Shown: positions 1 through 8,277, numbered from the stretch's first letter. The stretch is 64,000 nt of DNA from Dietzia sp. ANT_WB102 (GCF_008369165.1 NZ_VOBA01000002.1:434001-498000), one strand, 5' to 3'. The notes: generated by a model not told the origin, from the letters alone. Made by a program: numbers and translations.

Positions 1-332
1 CCGACGTAGAGACCATCAACCTGCCCGAGGTGTCCGAACGACTGGGCATCCCCGTGACCCGAGTGCACGATCTGCTGCGCGACGGGACACTTCTCGCCGT
101 CCGGCGCGCGGGCATCATGGTGGTGCCCGCGGTGTTCCTGGACTCCGACGACGAAGTCGTGCGCTTCCTGCCCGGGCTGGTCGCTGTCCTCAGGGACGGG
201 GGCTATCGGGACGAGGAGATCCTGCGCTGGCTGTTCGCCGAGGACGACACCCTGCCCGGCCGGCCGTCCGATGCGCTACATGGTCACCGCGCGCGTGAGG
301 TCATGCGTCGCGCCCAGGCGATGGCGTTCTGA
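1..332 (+). CDS. Rv2175c-like HTH DNA-binding protein, 5' end outside window
   Basis: The reading frame is open from base 3, so the N-terminus lies upstream of the window; about 109 residues are visible. It begins with a short helix-turn-helix segment of excisionase/MerR type (NLPEVSERLGIPVTRVHDLL) and then a compact C-terminal region. This matches the mycobacterial Rv2175c family, small DNA-binding proteins that in M. tuberculosis are substrates of the kinase PknL. The neighbouring mptA and polyprenyl synthase genes are the same as around Rv2175c, which supports the call. The last 32 bp overlap the 3' end of mptA on the other strand. Confidence 0.8.
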   Translation, partial: DVETINLPEVSERLGIPVTRVHDLLRDGTLLAVRRAGIMVVPAVFLDSDDEVVRFLPGLVAVLRDGGYRDEEILRWLFAEDDTLPGRPSDALHGHRAREVMRRAQAMAF

Positions 333-1887
333 CCTCGATGGTCGCGCGCCACCACCACCAGACCGCGGCGATGGATGCCGCCACGGCCGTCCCGACGAGC
401 GCCGGGCTGTAGAGGCTGGTCGAGCCGTTGGGCCCGATCGCCATCACCAGGAACACGGTCACTCCCACGGCTGCGGTGGTCGCGCGTCGGCCGGGTCGGG
501 CGACGATCCAGAACGCCGCCACCCACACGTGGTACCAGGGCCAGGCCAGCGAGTTGAGGACCACGAAGGCCAGCAGGGCCACCATGATGCCGCGCAGTGC
601 CGCGCTCGTGTCGCGCCGGTGCAGCCACCACACCGCCACGAGCGTCGCCGCGAGTACCACGCGTCCCACGAGACGGGCGACGGCCAGGACATCCTCGAAG
701 CCGGGGGTGTCGAACACCGCGTGGACCAGGTGCGCCACCGCGGTGGGCGCGCTGAGGTAGTTGATGACCCGGTCGGAGACGGAGATCGCGTCCACCCAGC
801 CGAACCCGGTGCCCGCGGCCAGCGTGGCGAGGACGAACGCGACGACTGCGGCACCGGCGGCTATCCCGGTGTCGAGCAGCGCGCTGGCGACGGGGCGTCG
901 CGTCGAGGGGGAGGACCGGCGTAGATCCACGGCGATCCACAGCAGGAATGGCGCCACGATCACGGCGGTGGCTTTGAACGCCACCGCGATCCCTATCGCC
1001 GCGCCCGCCCGCGCGGTGCGCCTGTCCAGGGTGAGCACCACTGCACCGAGGCACGCCACCAGCGGGAAGATCTCGTTGTGTAGCCCGCCCGACAGGTGGA
1101 TCACGGACAGTGGGGAGGCGCCCGCCATCCACGCCGCGGCCCCGGCGTCCACCCCCGTGCGGCGGGCCAGAGCCACCACGAGTGCGACGAGGGCAGCCAG
1201 CGCGGCGAGCACGGCCACCCGCAGGATGATGACCCCCACCGTCGGGTGTCCGCCAGACAGGGTCACGATGCCGCGCATGAGAAGTAGGTGCAACGGGCCG
1301 TAGGGGGTCGCCGTGGACTGCCAGTCCGGGCTGACCTCGTTGGTGAACGGGCCCGGGTTGGCCTCTGGTCCGTGGTGGTAGGGGTCGACGCCCGCCGCGG
1401 TCATGGCGCCCTGCGCGAGGTAGGACCACGCATCGCGGCTGAATAGGGGGACCGCGAGCAGCATCGGCGCCGACCACAGGGCGGTGGCCCAGACGGGGTC
1501 GCGGGTGGGTAGCCGTCCGGAGATCGCGCGCGGGCCGAGCGCGAGCCACGAGGTGACCAGGAGGGCGACGCCCGCCCAGCACACGATGAGGGCGAGCATC
1601 TCGCCGTGGCCGAACGTGAAACCGGGCAGGCCCACCGCGACGGCCGCGCCGCCGTCAACGGGGAGGGCGCCCGCGCCGAAACCGGAGACGGTGAGCAGAA
1701 CAGAACCGAGGACGCCTCGCCAGAGGGCAGGTCCGGAGGGCCCGGTCAGGGCGGCGCGGGCCGACGCGGTCGTCGCGGTGGTCACCGCGCGGATCCGCGA
1801 CGCGGGTGTCGGCGATGGCCCCCGCGGCGCGAACGATGACGACGGCGAGACGGCCGTGTCGGGGAGGGGTTCAGTCGCGTCGGGCAC
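301..1887 (-). CDS. mptA: Alpha-(1->6)-mannosyltransferase MptA, GT-C family
   Basis: A 528-residue polytopic membrane protein with about a dozen hydrophobic segments. It carries the sequence RDAWSYLAQG at residues 151-160 followed by a GVDPYHHGP-type segment, characteristic of the polyprenol-phosphomannose-dependent GT-C mannosyltransferases MptA/MptB. In mycolate bacteria MptA extends the alpha-1,6-mannan core of lipomannan and lipoarabinomannan on the outer face of the membrane. The GTG start lies 3 bp after the stop of the polyprenyl synthase gene, so the two are probably co-transcribed; lipid-linked mannose donors connect their functions. The first 45 residues are low-complexity, and a start further downstream is possible. 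Confidence 0.88.
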   Translation of the reverse strand: MPDATEPLPDTAVSPSSSFAPRGPSPTPASRIRAVTTATTASARAALTGPSGPALWRGVLGSVLLTVSGFGAGALPVDGGAAVAVGLPGFTFGHGEMLALIVCWAGVALLVTSWLALGPRAISGRLPTRDPVWATALWSAPMLLAVPLFSRDAWSYLAQGAMTAAGVDPYHHGPEANPGPFTNEVSPDWQSTATPYGPLHLLLMRGIVTLSGGHPTVGVIILRVAVLAALAALVALVVALARRTGVDAGAAAWMAGASPLSVIHLSGGLHNEIFPLVACLGAVVLTLDRRTARAGAAIGIAVAFKATAVIVAPFLLWIAVDLRRSSPSTRRPVASALLDTGIAAGAAVVAFVLATLAAGTGFGWVDAISVSDRVINYLSAPTAVAHLVHAVFDTPGFEDVLAVARLVGRVVLAATLVAVWWLHRRDTSAALRGIMVALLAFVVLNSLAWPWYHVWVAAFWIVARPGRRATTAAVGVTVFLVMAIGPNGSTSLYSPALVGTAVAASIAAVWWWWRATIEVRTPSPGRDA

Positions 1888-1890
1888 GGA

Positions 1891-2985
1891 TCAGGCTCGC
1901 CTACGGGTCGCGGCCTCCGCCAGTGCCCGCAGCGTGTCCCGCCCGTGATCGCTGATGGCGTCGGAGGCGATGGCGTCCAGAGCGCGGGTGGTCAACGCGT
2001 CGATCTCGGCCTCCACAGAGGCCACGGCGCCAGACTCGACGAGGATGGCCCGGGCGCGTTCGAGTGTGGCCGCATCGGGCTCTGTGCCGAGAATATCCAG
2101 GAGGAACGCCGAGTCCGAACGGGGGGCGAGCGCGGTGGCGCGAGCGAGCAGGAGGGTGCGCTTGCCCTCGCGCAGATCGTCCCCGGAGGGCTTGCCGGTG
2201 ACCTCGGGGTCGCCGAAGACGCCCAACATGTCGTCGCGCAACTGGAAGGCCTGCCCGACGGCGACCCCGAACTCCCGCAGAGCCGAGACGGTCTTGGCCC
2301 CGGCACCGGCGAGCTCGGCGCCGATGTGCAGTGGCCGCTCGACAGTGTAAGCGGCGGTCTTGTAGCGGTTCACCCGGGCCGGGGTGATCTCGTCGGTGGC
2401 GCCCGAGGCCTCGGCGAGGATGTCGAGCATCTGTCCTGACAGGACCTCGGTCTTCATCGCGTGCCACGGCCCCAACGCCCGGGACAGCGCGCCCGGCTCG
2501 ACGCCTGACGACACGAACATCTCGTCGGCCCAGGTCAGGGCCAAGTCTCCCACGAGGATGGCCTGGGAGACGCCGTAACGCGCCGCGTCCCCGTCCCAGT
2601 TCTCGTCACGGTGCGAGGTCTCGACCGTGCGGTGGACGGTGGGGCGCCCGCGTCTCGTGTCGGAGGCGTCCACGATGTCGTCATGGATCAGGGCGCACGC
2701 CTGGATCAATTCGAGAGCGGCGCAGGCGGTCACGACCTCGTCCGGGGCGGGCGCGTCGGTGTCGCTGGCTGCGGCCCAACCGGCCAGCGCGAATCGGGGT
2801 CGTATTCGCTTTCCGCCGTCGAGCACGAAGTCGGAGAGGAGCCCGACCAGGCGATCGACCCGCTCGTCGATTCCCGCCACGACCACGCGACGTCCGTCGA
2901 TGTGGCGGCGGAGCGCGGCGAGGACGCGTTCTCCGTCGTCGGGGCGAGTCGCCGGGACCACGGGCACCATCCCTTCCGGGCGCAC
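1891..2985 (-). CDS. idsA2: Polyprenyl (geranylgeranyl-type) diphosphate synthase
   Basis: A 364-residue trans-isoprenyl diphosphate synthase that condenses isopentenyl diphosphate with allylic diphosphates. Visible motifs are GGKRIRP (57-63), the first aspartate-rich motif DDIVD (102-106) and the second aspartate-rich region RDDMLGVFGDP (250-260). The last has the DDxxG form usual in actinobacterial enzymes, followed by TGKPSGDDL. It corresponds by position to M. tuberculosis idsA2 (Rv2173). The GTG start at 2985 is preceded by a -10 hexamer about 25 bp upstream; an ATG five codons downstream is the alternative. Chain length cannot be read from the sequence alone. Confidence 0.88.
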   Translation of the reverse strand: MRPEGMVPVVPATRPDDGERVLAALRRHIDGRRVVVAGIDERVDRLVGLLSDFVLDGGKRIRPRFALAGWAAASDTDAPAPDEVVTACAALELIQACALIHDDIVDASDTRRGRPTVHRTVETSHRDENWDGDAARYGVSQAILVGDLALTWADEMFVSSGVEPGALSRALGPWHAMKTEVLSGQMLDILAEASGATDEITPARVNRYKTAAYTVERPLHIGAELAGAGAKTVSALREFGVAVGQAFQLRDDMLGVFGDPEVTGKPSGDDLREGKRTLLLARATALAPRSDSAFLLDILGTEPDAATLERARAILVESGAVASVEAEIDALTTRALDAIASDAISDHGRDTLRALAEAATRRRA

Positions 2986-3010
2986 TGTCCGAACGCCCTC
3001 GTCGCCGATG

Positions 3011-3016
3011 ATCCTA
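3011..3016 (-). promoter_or_regulatory. -10 element for idsA2
   Basis: On the minus strand this reads TAGGAT, placed so that transcription would start about 20 nt before the GTG. A GACGAGGG stretch lies in the leader as a possible ribosome binding site. Confidence 0.45.
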
Positions 3017-3053
3017 GTCGTCGGGCGGCGGCCAGCCCGGGCGAGTGCCGGGC

Positions 3054-3059
3054 TACCCT
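3054..3059 (+). promoter_or_regulatory. -10 element for leaderless metF
   Basis: TACCCT ends 6 nt before the GTG at 3066, and no Shine-Dalgarno sequence is present. The geometry predicts that transcription begins at the start codon itself. Confidence 0.55.
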
Positions 3060-3065
3060 AGTCGG

Positions 3066-4043
3066 GTGACCCAGCTACCCGACTCCGACCCGACGGACGG
3101 CGGCCGGCCCCCGAGCATCGTGGAGCGGATCGCGACGTCGACCACCCCGAGAGTTCCATTCTCCGTCGAGTTCTACCCGCCGCGTGACGAAGTCGCCGAG
3201 GAACGCCTCTGGCGTGCAGCCTCCGTATTCTCCGACCTCGGGGCGGCGTTCGTCTCAGTCACCTACGGGGCAGGGGGATCAACCCGGGACCGGACGGTCC
3301 GGGTGGTCGAGCGCCTCGTCCGCGAAACCGACCTGCTGCCGATCGCGCACCTGACTGCGGTCGATCACACGGTCGCCGAGCTCAGCGACATGATCCGGAT
3401 GTACGGCGACGTCGGGGTGTCCAATATCCTCGCGCTGCGTGGCGACCCGCCCGGGGATCCGCTGGGGGACTGGACGGCTCACCCGGAGGGTTTGCACTAT
3501 GCGGAGGAACTCGTCCGGTTGATCCACGAGGTGGGTGACTTCCACGTGGGCGTCGCATCGTTCCCGGAGGGGCACTACCGGGCTCGTGACCTCGACCACG
3601 ACACCGAGATCCTGGTCAACAAGCTTCGTGCGGGGGCTGAGTACTCGATCACCCAGATGTTCTGGGACGTGGAGCACTACTTGCGTCTGCGTGACCGGGC
3701 CGTCGCGGCGGACCCGGAGCAGGGCGCCAAACCCATCATTCCCGGGCTCATGCCGGTCACGAGCTTGCGCCAGGTGAAGCGAATGGTTGAGCTTTCGGGC
3801 TGCGCACTGCCCGACGATCTGTCCGAGCGTCTCCGGGCCGCGGCGGGGGACGGGCCGGAGGAGAACCGCGCTGCGGTCCGCGAGGTCGGCATCGACCTCA
3901 CCACCCGCATGTGCGATCGGTTGATCGCCGAGGGCGTGCCGTGCCTGCACTTCAACACCCTCAACTTCTCCAAGGCCACGCATGAGGTGCTCGCTAACCT
4001 ATCGATGGCTCCCGCCTCCGGGGTGGCGGCCGGCCAGATCTAA
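3066..4043 (+). CDS. metF: Methylenetetrahydrofolate reductase
   Basis: A 325-residue TIM-barrel flavoprotein of the MetF family, which reduces 5,10-methylene-THF to 5-methyl-THF for methionine synthesis. Visible features are the FSVEFYPPRDE start of the barrel with the catalytic glutamate, VSVTYGAGGS, the HLTAVDHT strand, NILALRGDPP, and the TQMFWDVEHY segment. I chose GTG at 3066 because a TACCCT -10 element lies 6 nt upstream and the six extra upstream codons look non-coding. It is divergent from idsA2 and corresponds to Rv2172c in the mycobacterial arrangement. Confidence 0.9.
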   Translation: MTQLPDSDPTDGGRPPSIVERIATSTTPRVPFSVEFYPPRDEVAEERLWRAASVFSDLGAAFVSVTYGAGGSTRDRTVRVVERLVRETDLLPIAHLTAVDHTVAELSDMIRMYGDVGVSNILALRGDPPGDPLGDWTAHPEGLHYAEELVRLIHEVGDFHVGVASFPEGHYRARDLDHDTEILVNKLRAGAEYSITQMFWDVEHYLRLRDRAVAADPEQGAKPIIPGLMPVTSLRQVKRMVELSGCALPDDLSERLRAAAGDGPEENRAAVREVGIDLTTRMCDRLIAEGVPCLHFNTLNFSKATHEVLANLSMAPASGVAAGQI

Positions 4044-4098
4044 TCCGAACTACGCCGGGGGATCGGTTCGACGCCGGAGTCGGTCGTGCGCGGCCAGG

Positions 4099-4821
4099 TC
4101 AGCGGACCAACAGGTCGGCGCGGGCCCGGGACGTACGGGCGGCCAGGATGGTCCCGATGGCCACCAACAGGGCGGCGCCGATCCCCACGATCATCCACAC
4201 GGCGAACCCGCGGGCGGCCGGGTCCGGGTACGACGACGAGGCCTGCATCCGGGTGATGGACCCCGGAGCAGGGGTCCAGCTCACGGAGTTACCGGCCCCG
4301 ATGGTGCCGTTCGTCTCGCTGATGCGGTTGGGAAAAGTGAGGTCGACCCGGGTGGTTGCCGTCTCGGAGCGGTCGGGGGGCAACAGCGACAGGTCCACCG
4401 ACCCGCTGAAGGACACCGTGTCTCCGCTGCGTCGGAATCCCAGGGTGTACGGCCGTGCCCCCTCGATGTCGATCGCCAGGGTGAGCGCGTCGACCTCTGC
4501 GAACGTCAGCTGGGTGAAGTAGATCTCGCGGCCGGTGAATCCGTCCGCAGAGTATGGGGTAATCCGGACCTTCTGCTCGAGCCCGGGCGGTGTGATGATC
4601 CGGTCGAGAGCGGTCGCCTGTGCTGGCTGGTCTCCGGCCACCAGGATTCTGCCGGAGACGGTGTCGTCCTTGCGCACGCTCATCTGTGCATTGAGCTGGA
4701 GACAGCCGGAGAGGACCACCAGGAGAGAGGCCAGGGCGGTGATGCCCGCCAACCGCCGGGGCAGCCGGGAGCGGCCACTGCGCGCGGGGGCGTTCGGGAG
4801 GTGCACGGTCACGGCGGTCAT
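4099..4821 (-). CDS. lppM: LppM family lipoprotein
   Basis: A 240-residue exported lipoprotein with an N-terminal hydrophobic helix ending in lipobox LSGC (lipidated Cys40), a beta-rich extracytoplasmic domain that begins LQLNAQMSVRKDDTVSG, and a single C-terminal transmembrane helix (about 208-228) followed by a short basic tail. This layout is that of mycobacterial LppM (Rv2171), a surface lipoprotein linked to phagosome trafficking in M. tuberculosis. Its ATG overlaps the stop of the upstream FAD oxidoreductase gene by 4 nt, so it is the last gene of a three-gene operon. Confidence 0.85.
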   Translation of the reverse strand: MTAVTVHLPNAPARSGRSRLPRRLAGITALASLLVVLSGCLQLNAQMSVRKDDTVSGRILVAGDQPAQATALDRIITPPGLEQKVRITPYSADGFTGREIYFTQLTFAEVDALTLAIDIEGARPYTLGFRRSGDTVSFSGSVDLSLLPPDRSETATTRVDLTFPNRISETNGTIGAGNSVSWTPAPGSITRMQASSSYPDPAARGFAVWMIVGIGAALLVAIGTILAARTSRARADLLVR

Positions 4822-6404
4822 TGTGCCCGGGGCCGCAGTCGCCGCCGCGCCGACCTGCCGAGACTGCGCGAGACGAGTTGTGCCACAGTCCTGCCGCTGG
4901 ACCCGATGACACCGCCACCCGGGTGCGTCGATGCCCCCGCCAGGAAGACTCCGTCAGCCCCGGGCACGGCGTAACCGCGCAGATCGGGGTGGGGGCGCAT
5001 CGGCAACATCTGGTCCAGCGACATTTCCACGTGCATGACGTTCCCTCCGATCAGTCCCAGTTCGATCTCCAGATCCTCAGGGGTCTGGACGTGACGGTGG
5101 ATGATCGAGTCGGCCAGGCCCGGAGCGAATCGGTCCGCGACCGCGACGATCCGGTCCGCCTCCGCGCCTCCCTCCTCAGACCATCCACGACCGTCGGCGA
5201 GGTGGCGGGGGTGCCACTGCGACCACAGCGTCAGCTCGTGCCGGCCCTCCGGCGCGAGTGAGGGGTCGAGAGAACTGAAGCTCATCGCCAGGACGGCGGG
5301 GTCGGCGTCAAGGGCACCTGCCGCGGCGACCCCGTAGCGACGGTCGAGGTCACGCCTGTCGGTGACGAGTAGCTGCAAACCGTGGGCGCTGATGCTGGTG
5401 GGGACGCCGGGATACGTGGGCAGGTCGCTGGTGCCGAGCCGAACGGCCATGCCCAGCCCGAACCCGGGTCGGATCCGTCGTCGCCAGCCGTCCAGTGTCC
5501 CCGCCGGAAGCTCACGGCTGAGGAGCCCCAGGGTGGTGTGGACGTGGCAGGCGGCGACGACAGCCGAGCAGTACAGGGAGCGTCCGTCCTCGGTGTCGAC
5601 ACGCCATCCCGGACCCGCGCGCCGGATAGCGCCGGCCCCGGCGCCCGCGGTGACCGAACCCCCGTGTGCTCGGACGGCGGACGTGAGGGCGTCGGCGAGC
5701 GCGCCTGAGCCGCCGATCGCCCGACCGGGAGGGATCCGGTGCATCAGCGCAGCGAACCCGATCATCGGGGCGGTGGCCGGGTGCGACATCGGCGGCCCCG
5801 ACTGGGCCCCGAACCAGGACAGCGCGGCCTTCAGTCGCTCCGACGTGAATAGCGAGTCCAACAGAGCGTCACCGGACGACAGGAAGGTCTGGACCGTGCC
5901 GAACGGATCGCGAAGGTCGTCGACCCCCAGGAACGCCGATCCGAGGCCCGGGGCGGTGGGACGGACCGAGAAGCCCTTCATCATCCGGCCCGCGAGGACA
6001 TCCCACCGGCGGACGAACTCGCGGTAGGCGTGTGCGTCGGCCTCACCGCAGGCCGAGGCGATGCTGGAGCACGTGGCGTCGAGATCGCGGTGGAAGACGA
6101 TCGGTGGGGCATCGGACCCCGGCGGGGCGGGGGCGAATCCCCAGGGGTCGCAGTCGATGTAACGCAGCCCGTGTGCTGCCAGATCGAGTTCCTCGATGAT
6201 GCCGGTGTGCCGGATCATCAGGTGTGCCGAGGATCCACGGTCGGTGCGGTGGCCCGGGTACCGCTCGACCGTCGACGTTGCCCCACCGATCACCGTGTCC
6301 TTCTCGACTACGTGCACGTCGAATCCGGAGCGGGCCAGATAGGCGGCGCACACTAGCCCGTTGTGGCCGGAGCCGATCACCACGACGTCATGCCGGGGGT
6401 TCAC
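4818..6404 (-). CDS. FAD-dependent oxidoreductase, phytoene-desaturase-like
   Basis: A 528-residue flavoprotein of the CrtI / PYROXD2-like amine oxidase superfamily. The N-terminal Rossmann fold has the dinucleotide-binding GSGHNG motif (11-16) and VVEKDTVIGGATST. The C-terminus has the second FAD-contact motif, VFLAGASTHPGGGVIGSSGR. The substrate is unknown; no carotenoid biosynthesis genes lie nearby, so a desaturase role is not supported by context. The GTG start overlaps the preceding acetyltransferase stop as GTGA, and the 3' end overlaps lppM as ATGA, which argues for one translationally coupled operon. Confidence 0.8.
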   Translation of the reverse strand: MNPRHDVVVIGSGHNGLVCAAYLARSGFDVHVVEKDTVIGGATSTVERYPGHRTDRGSSAHLMIRHTGIIEELDLAAHGLRYIDCDPWGFAPAPPGSDAPPIVFHRDLDATCSSIASACGEADAHAYREFVRRWDVLAGRMMKGFSVRPTAPGLGSAFLGVDDLRDPFGTVQTFLSSGDALLDSLFTSERLKAALSWFGAQSGPPMSHPATAPMIGFAALMHRIPPGRAIGGSGALADALTSAVRAHGGSVTAGAGAGAIRRAGPGWRVDTEDGRSLYCSAVVAACHVHTTLGLLSRELPAGTLDGWRRRIRPGFGLGMAVRLGTSDLPTYPGVPTSISAHGLQLLVTDRRDLDRRYGVAAAGALDADPAVLAMSFSSLDPSLAPEGRHELTLWSQWHPRHLADGRGWSEEGGAEADRIVAVADRFAPGLADSIIHRHVQTPEDLEIELGLIGGNVMHVEMSLDQMLPMRPHPDLRGYAVPGADGVFLAGASTHPGGGVIGSSGRTVAQLVSRSLGRSARRRLRPRAQ

Positions 6405-6997
6405 GCCTGATCCCCGTCATCTGGAAGGGGCAGGGACCGGGCCAGGACGGCGAACGGTCTGGCATCGCCCTGGAACCGGTAGGAACGGAGCACATCGGTG
6501 AACCCCATCGACCGGTACAGACGCCAGGCGCCGTTGTTCTCGCCCTCGACCTCGGGCGTCGACAGCAGAACCGTGCTCTCCGGCCGGTCGTCGAGGAAGG
6601 TGCGCATGAGAGCCGCGCCGATCCCTCGCCCCTGGAGTCCGGGGGCGACGTGCAACTCCGTCAGTTCCACGTAGTCGGGTGGGAGTTCTCGGCCACGGTC
6701 TCGGAGCCCCCGTGAGACCTGGTCGTACCACCACTGCCCGGGAGCACCGTGGTAGCCGTAGCAGATGGCGACGAGCTGACCCCGCGTCGGACCGAGCAGA
6801 CGCCGACGCGGAGCCTCGAACGCGGCGACCCCGGACCAGCCCTCCCGGTAGCTGTGCTCCATCCACGCTGCGGCCCGAGAACGGATCACCTGCGGGGAAT
6901 AGCCCATGGCGTCGACGTAGACCCCCAGAGCCTCGGGCAGTCGGTCTCGGAAGTCGGCTGCATCGAGCCGGGTGATCACGGTGTCCATCCACCCCAT
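6401..6997 (-). CDS. GNAT family N-acetyltransferase
   Basis: A protein of about 198 residues with the GNAT acetyl-CoA binding motif V-A-P-x-L-Q-G-R-G-I-G-A-A-L (ELHVAPGLQGRGIGAALM), then the LYRSMGF motif near the C-terminus. It corresponds to Rv2170 by position. The acceptor is unknown. It heads the operon with the FAD oxidoreductase and lppM. The start is uncertain: ATGs at 6997, 6988 and 7015 are in frame, and none has a convincing Shine-Dalgarno sequence. The related proteins begin close to the MDTVITRL segment, which favours 6997 or 6988. Confidence 0.82.
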   Translation of the reverse strand: MGWMDTVITRLDAADFRDRLPEALGVYVDAMGYSPQVIRSRAAAWMEHSYREGWSGVAAFEAPRRRLLGPTRGQLVAICYGYHGAPGQWWYDQVSRGLRDRGRELPPDYVELTELHVAPGLQGRGIGAALMRTFLDDRPESTVLLSTPEVEGENNGAWRLYRSMGFTDVLRSYRFQGDARPFAVLARSLPLPDDGDQA

Positions 6998-7074
6998 TTC
7001 ATCACGGGCGGGCATCCGGGGCGTCGGGATGTGTCGTACCTGGGCGATACCGTGCGCGCAGAAGGGTAGGTGCG

Positions 7075-7485
7075 GTGGAGATGGATAGCTGGAACAGGCA
7101 GCGGATGTCTGGCGGGGGAGCCGTGGGGATCCTCGGACGGGCGAGCCGGGCAGAGCTGCACCGTGGACGCGCGATCGCCGCCGCGGATCCTGCCGAGCGC
7201 TTCCTCGAGGCATACCGCGCCGCGAGGTACGCAGCGAGCGCACTACTTGCTCCGGGGCCGCGGCGGCGCGGGCCCGCGGACGTGTGGCACCGGCTCGCGG
7301 CAGAGGTACCGGAGCTGGGCCAGTGGGCGACCGCTTTTGGTGGGTACTCCGCGCTGGCGGCCGCGGTCGAGGACGGCCTCCCGCGCACGATCTCGGATCA
7401 CATGGCGGATGATTTCCTGTGGGCAGTGGGCCGGTTTCTCGATGTGGTGGACGAGCGGTTGGGGGTCCTGGGCCCCGCGGCCTGA
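7075..7485 (+). CDS. SAV_6107-type HEPN domain protein
   Basis: A 136-residue helical protein that resembles the SAV_6107 family of HEPN domain proteins found beside the actinobacterial dcw cluster. Helices are visible at about 38-59 (FLEAYRAARYAASALL) and 65-100. A sequence RTISDH (R104-x4-H109) matches the Rx4-6H pattern of HEPN ribonucleases, although I cannot confirm its structural position. The GTG at 7075 lies 7 nt after a weak -10 (AAGGGT), so it may be leaderless; ATG 7081 is the alternative. It is divergent from the GNAT operon. The function is unknown. Confidence 0.7.
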   Translation: MEMDSWNRQRMSGGGAVGILGRASRAELHRGRAIAAADPAERFLEAYRAARYAASALLAPGPRRRGPADVWHRLAAEVPELGQWATAFGGYSALAAAVEDGLPRTISDHMADDFLWAVGRFLDVVDERLGVLGPAA

Positions 7486-7503
7486 GACACCTGCGGCCAG
7501 GAG

Positions 7504-7535
7504 CGGGATTCCCTAGCCCTTCGAGGGGAATCCCG
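7504..7535 (+). terminator. Hairpin after the HEPN gene
   Basis: A perfect 10-bp stem (7504-7513 with 7526-7535, CGGGATTCCC paired to GGGAATCCCG) with a 12-nt loop starts 18 bp after the stop. No U-tract follows, so it may be a weak intrinsic terminator or only an mRNA 3' structure. Confidence 0.5.
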
Positions 7536-7559
7536 GTGGTCCCAGCCGCGTTGCCCTCG

Positions 7560-7565
7560 TATGAT
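7560..7565 (+). promoter_or_regulatory. -10 element for the DUF3040 gene
   Basis: TATGAT is close to the consensus -10 element. It would give a start near 7572 and a leader of about 90 nt carrying two hairpins before the ribosome binding site. Confidence 0.55.
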
Positions 7566-7597
7566 GGGAGGAACCCTGACCGGCTGATCCCCATCCA

Positions 7598-7643
7598 CGG
7601 TTGGTGCGAACCAACCGAGCCGGCCGCGCTCGTCATCACGAGC
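7598..7643 (+). ncRNA. Two-hairpin structured 5' leader of the DUF3040 gene
   Basis: Hairpin 1 pairs 7598-7605 with 7610-7617 (8 bp) around a GCGA tetraloop of GNRA type. Hairpin 2 pairs GCTCGT (7628-7633) with ACGAGC (7638-7643) around CATC. The strong ribosome binding site GAAGGAGG begins a few bases later, so the leader could modulate translation. No known riboswitch was recognised. Confidence 0.4.
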
Positions 7644-7660
7644 AATTGAAGGAGGTCGAA

Positions 7661-8077
7661 GTGCCCCTGTCCGAGCACGAGCAGCGCATGCTCAAGGAAA
7701 TCGAGAGCGCGCTCTACGCCGACGACCCCAAGTTCGCGTCGTCCGTCCGAAAGACCGGTTCGACCGGTGCTCGTCGTCCTGCGGGCTTGGTGGTTGCGCT
7801 GGCGATCCTCGGAGTGGCCCTTCTGATCGGCGGCCTCGCCCTCGACTTCAAGCCCGGAGGCTTCCCGGTACTGAGTCTCGTCGGGTTCCTCGTCATGTTC
7901 GCAGCGGGCGTCCTCGCCCTGCGCTCCACGCCGGCGCAGAGAACCCACGGACTCAAGCGCCCCGGCGGCGCGCGAGTCCCCGGTGCCGGACGGGCGTCGA
8001 CCAAGTCCGCTGACGGACGGTCCTATTCATCCCGGATGGAGGATCGCTTCCGTCGTCGTTTCGACCAGGAGCCGTAG
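7661..8077 (+). CDS. DUF3040 domain membrane protein
   Basis: A 138-residue protein of the DUF3040 family (M. tuberculosis Rv2169c is the positional counterpart). It starts with the family signature PLSEHEQRMLKEIESALYADDP, then has two transmembrane helices (about 44-64 and 70-88) and a basic, Arg-rich cytoplasmic tail that ends RMEDRFRRRFDQ. The GTG start is fixed by the excellent ribosome binding site GAAGGAGGTCGAA. It precedes the dcw cluster but is separated from it by a strong terminator. Its biochemical role is unknown. Confidence 0.85.
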   Translation: MPLSEHEQRMLKEIESALYADDPKFASSVRKTGSTGARRPAGLVVALAILGVALLIGGLALDFKPGGFPVLSLVGFLVMFAAGVLALRSTPAQRTHGLKRPGGARVPGAGRASTKSADGRSYSSRMEDRFRRRFDQEP

Positions 8078-8099
8078 CCGGCCCGTTCCTCGGCCTCCG

Positions 8100-8142
8100 C
8101 AGAAGGGGTGAGCGCATCAGCGCTCACCCCTTCTGTCATTTG
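8100..8142 (+). terminator. Strong intrinsic terminator upstream of mraZ
   Basis: A perfect 16-bp stem (8100-8115 with 8120-8135) around the loop ATCA is followed by a T-rich run (GTCATTTG). It sits 22 bp after the DUF3040 stop and insulates that gene from the dcw cluster. Confidence 0.85.
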
Positions 8143-8238
8143 TCCGCCGTCGCTCGGGCGGCGGCCCGCTCCGGCGTCTGCGATACGCGCGGCGGTTAGG
8201 CCGCAAGCGACGAACCGCCCTGCCCGGCTGCCACGCCT

Positions 8239-8277
8239 CCCCACCACGTCCCACCATGTCCCCCCACGACTCCCCAC
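8239..8277 (-). promoter_or_regulatory. Inverted distal array of GTGGG boxes
   Basis: On the minus strand there are four GTGGG boxes starting at 8277, 8267, 8254 and 8244. They form two pairs with the 10-bp period of MraZ operators, and the pairs are 13 bp apart. The orientation is opposite to the promoter-proximal array. The rest of the 8143-8426 spacer holds no gene I can support; there is one orphan GTGGGA on the plus strand at 8360. Confidence 0.45.

Noticed and set aside
6998-7948. Upstream extension of the GNAT protein by more than 300 codons
   Set aside because: It runs antisense through the HEPN and DUF3040 genes and has no homology-like features.
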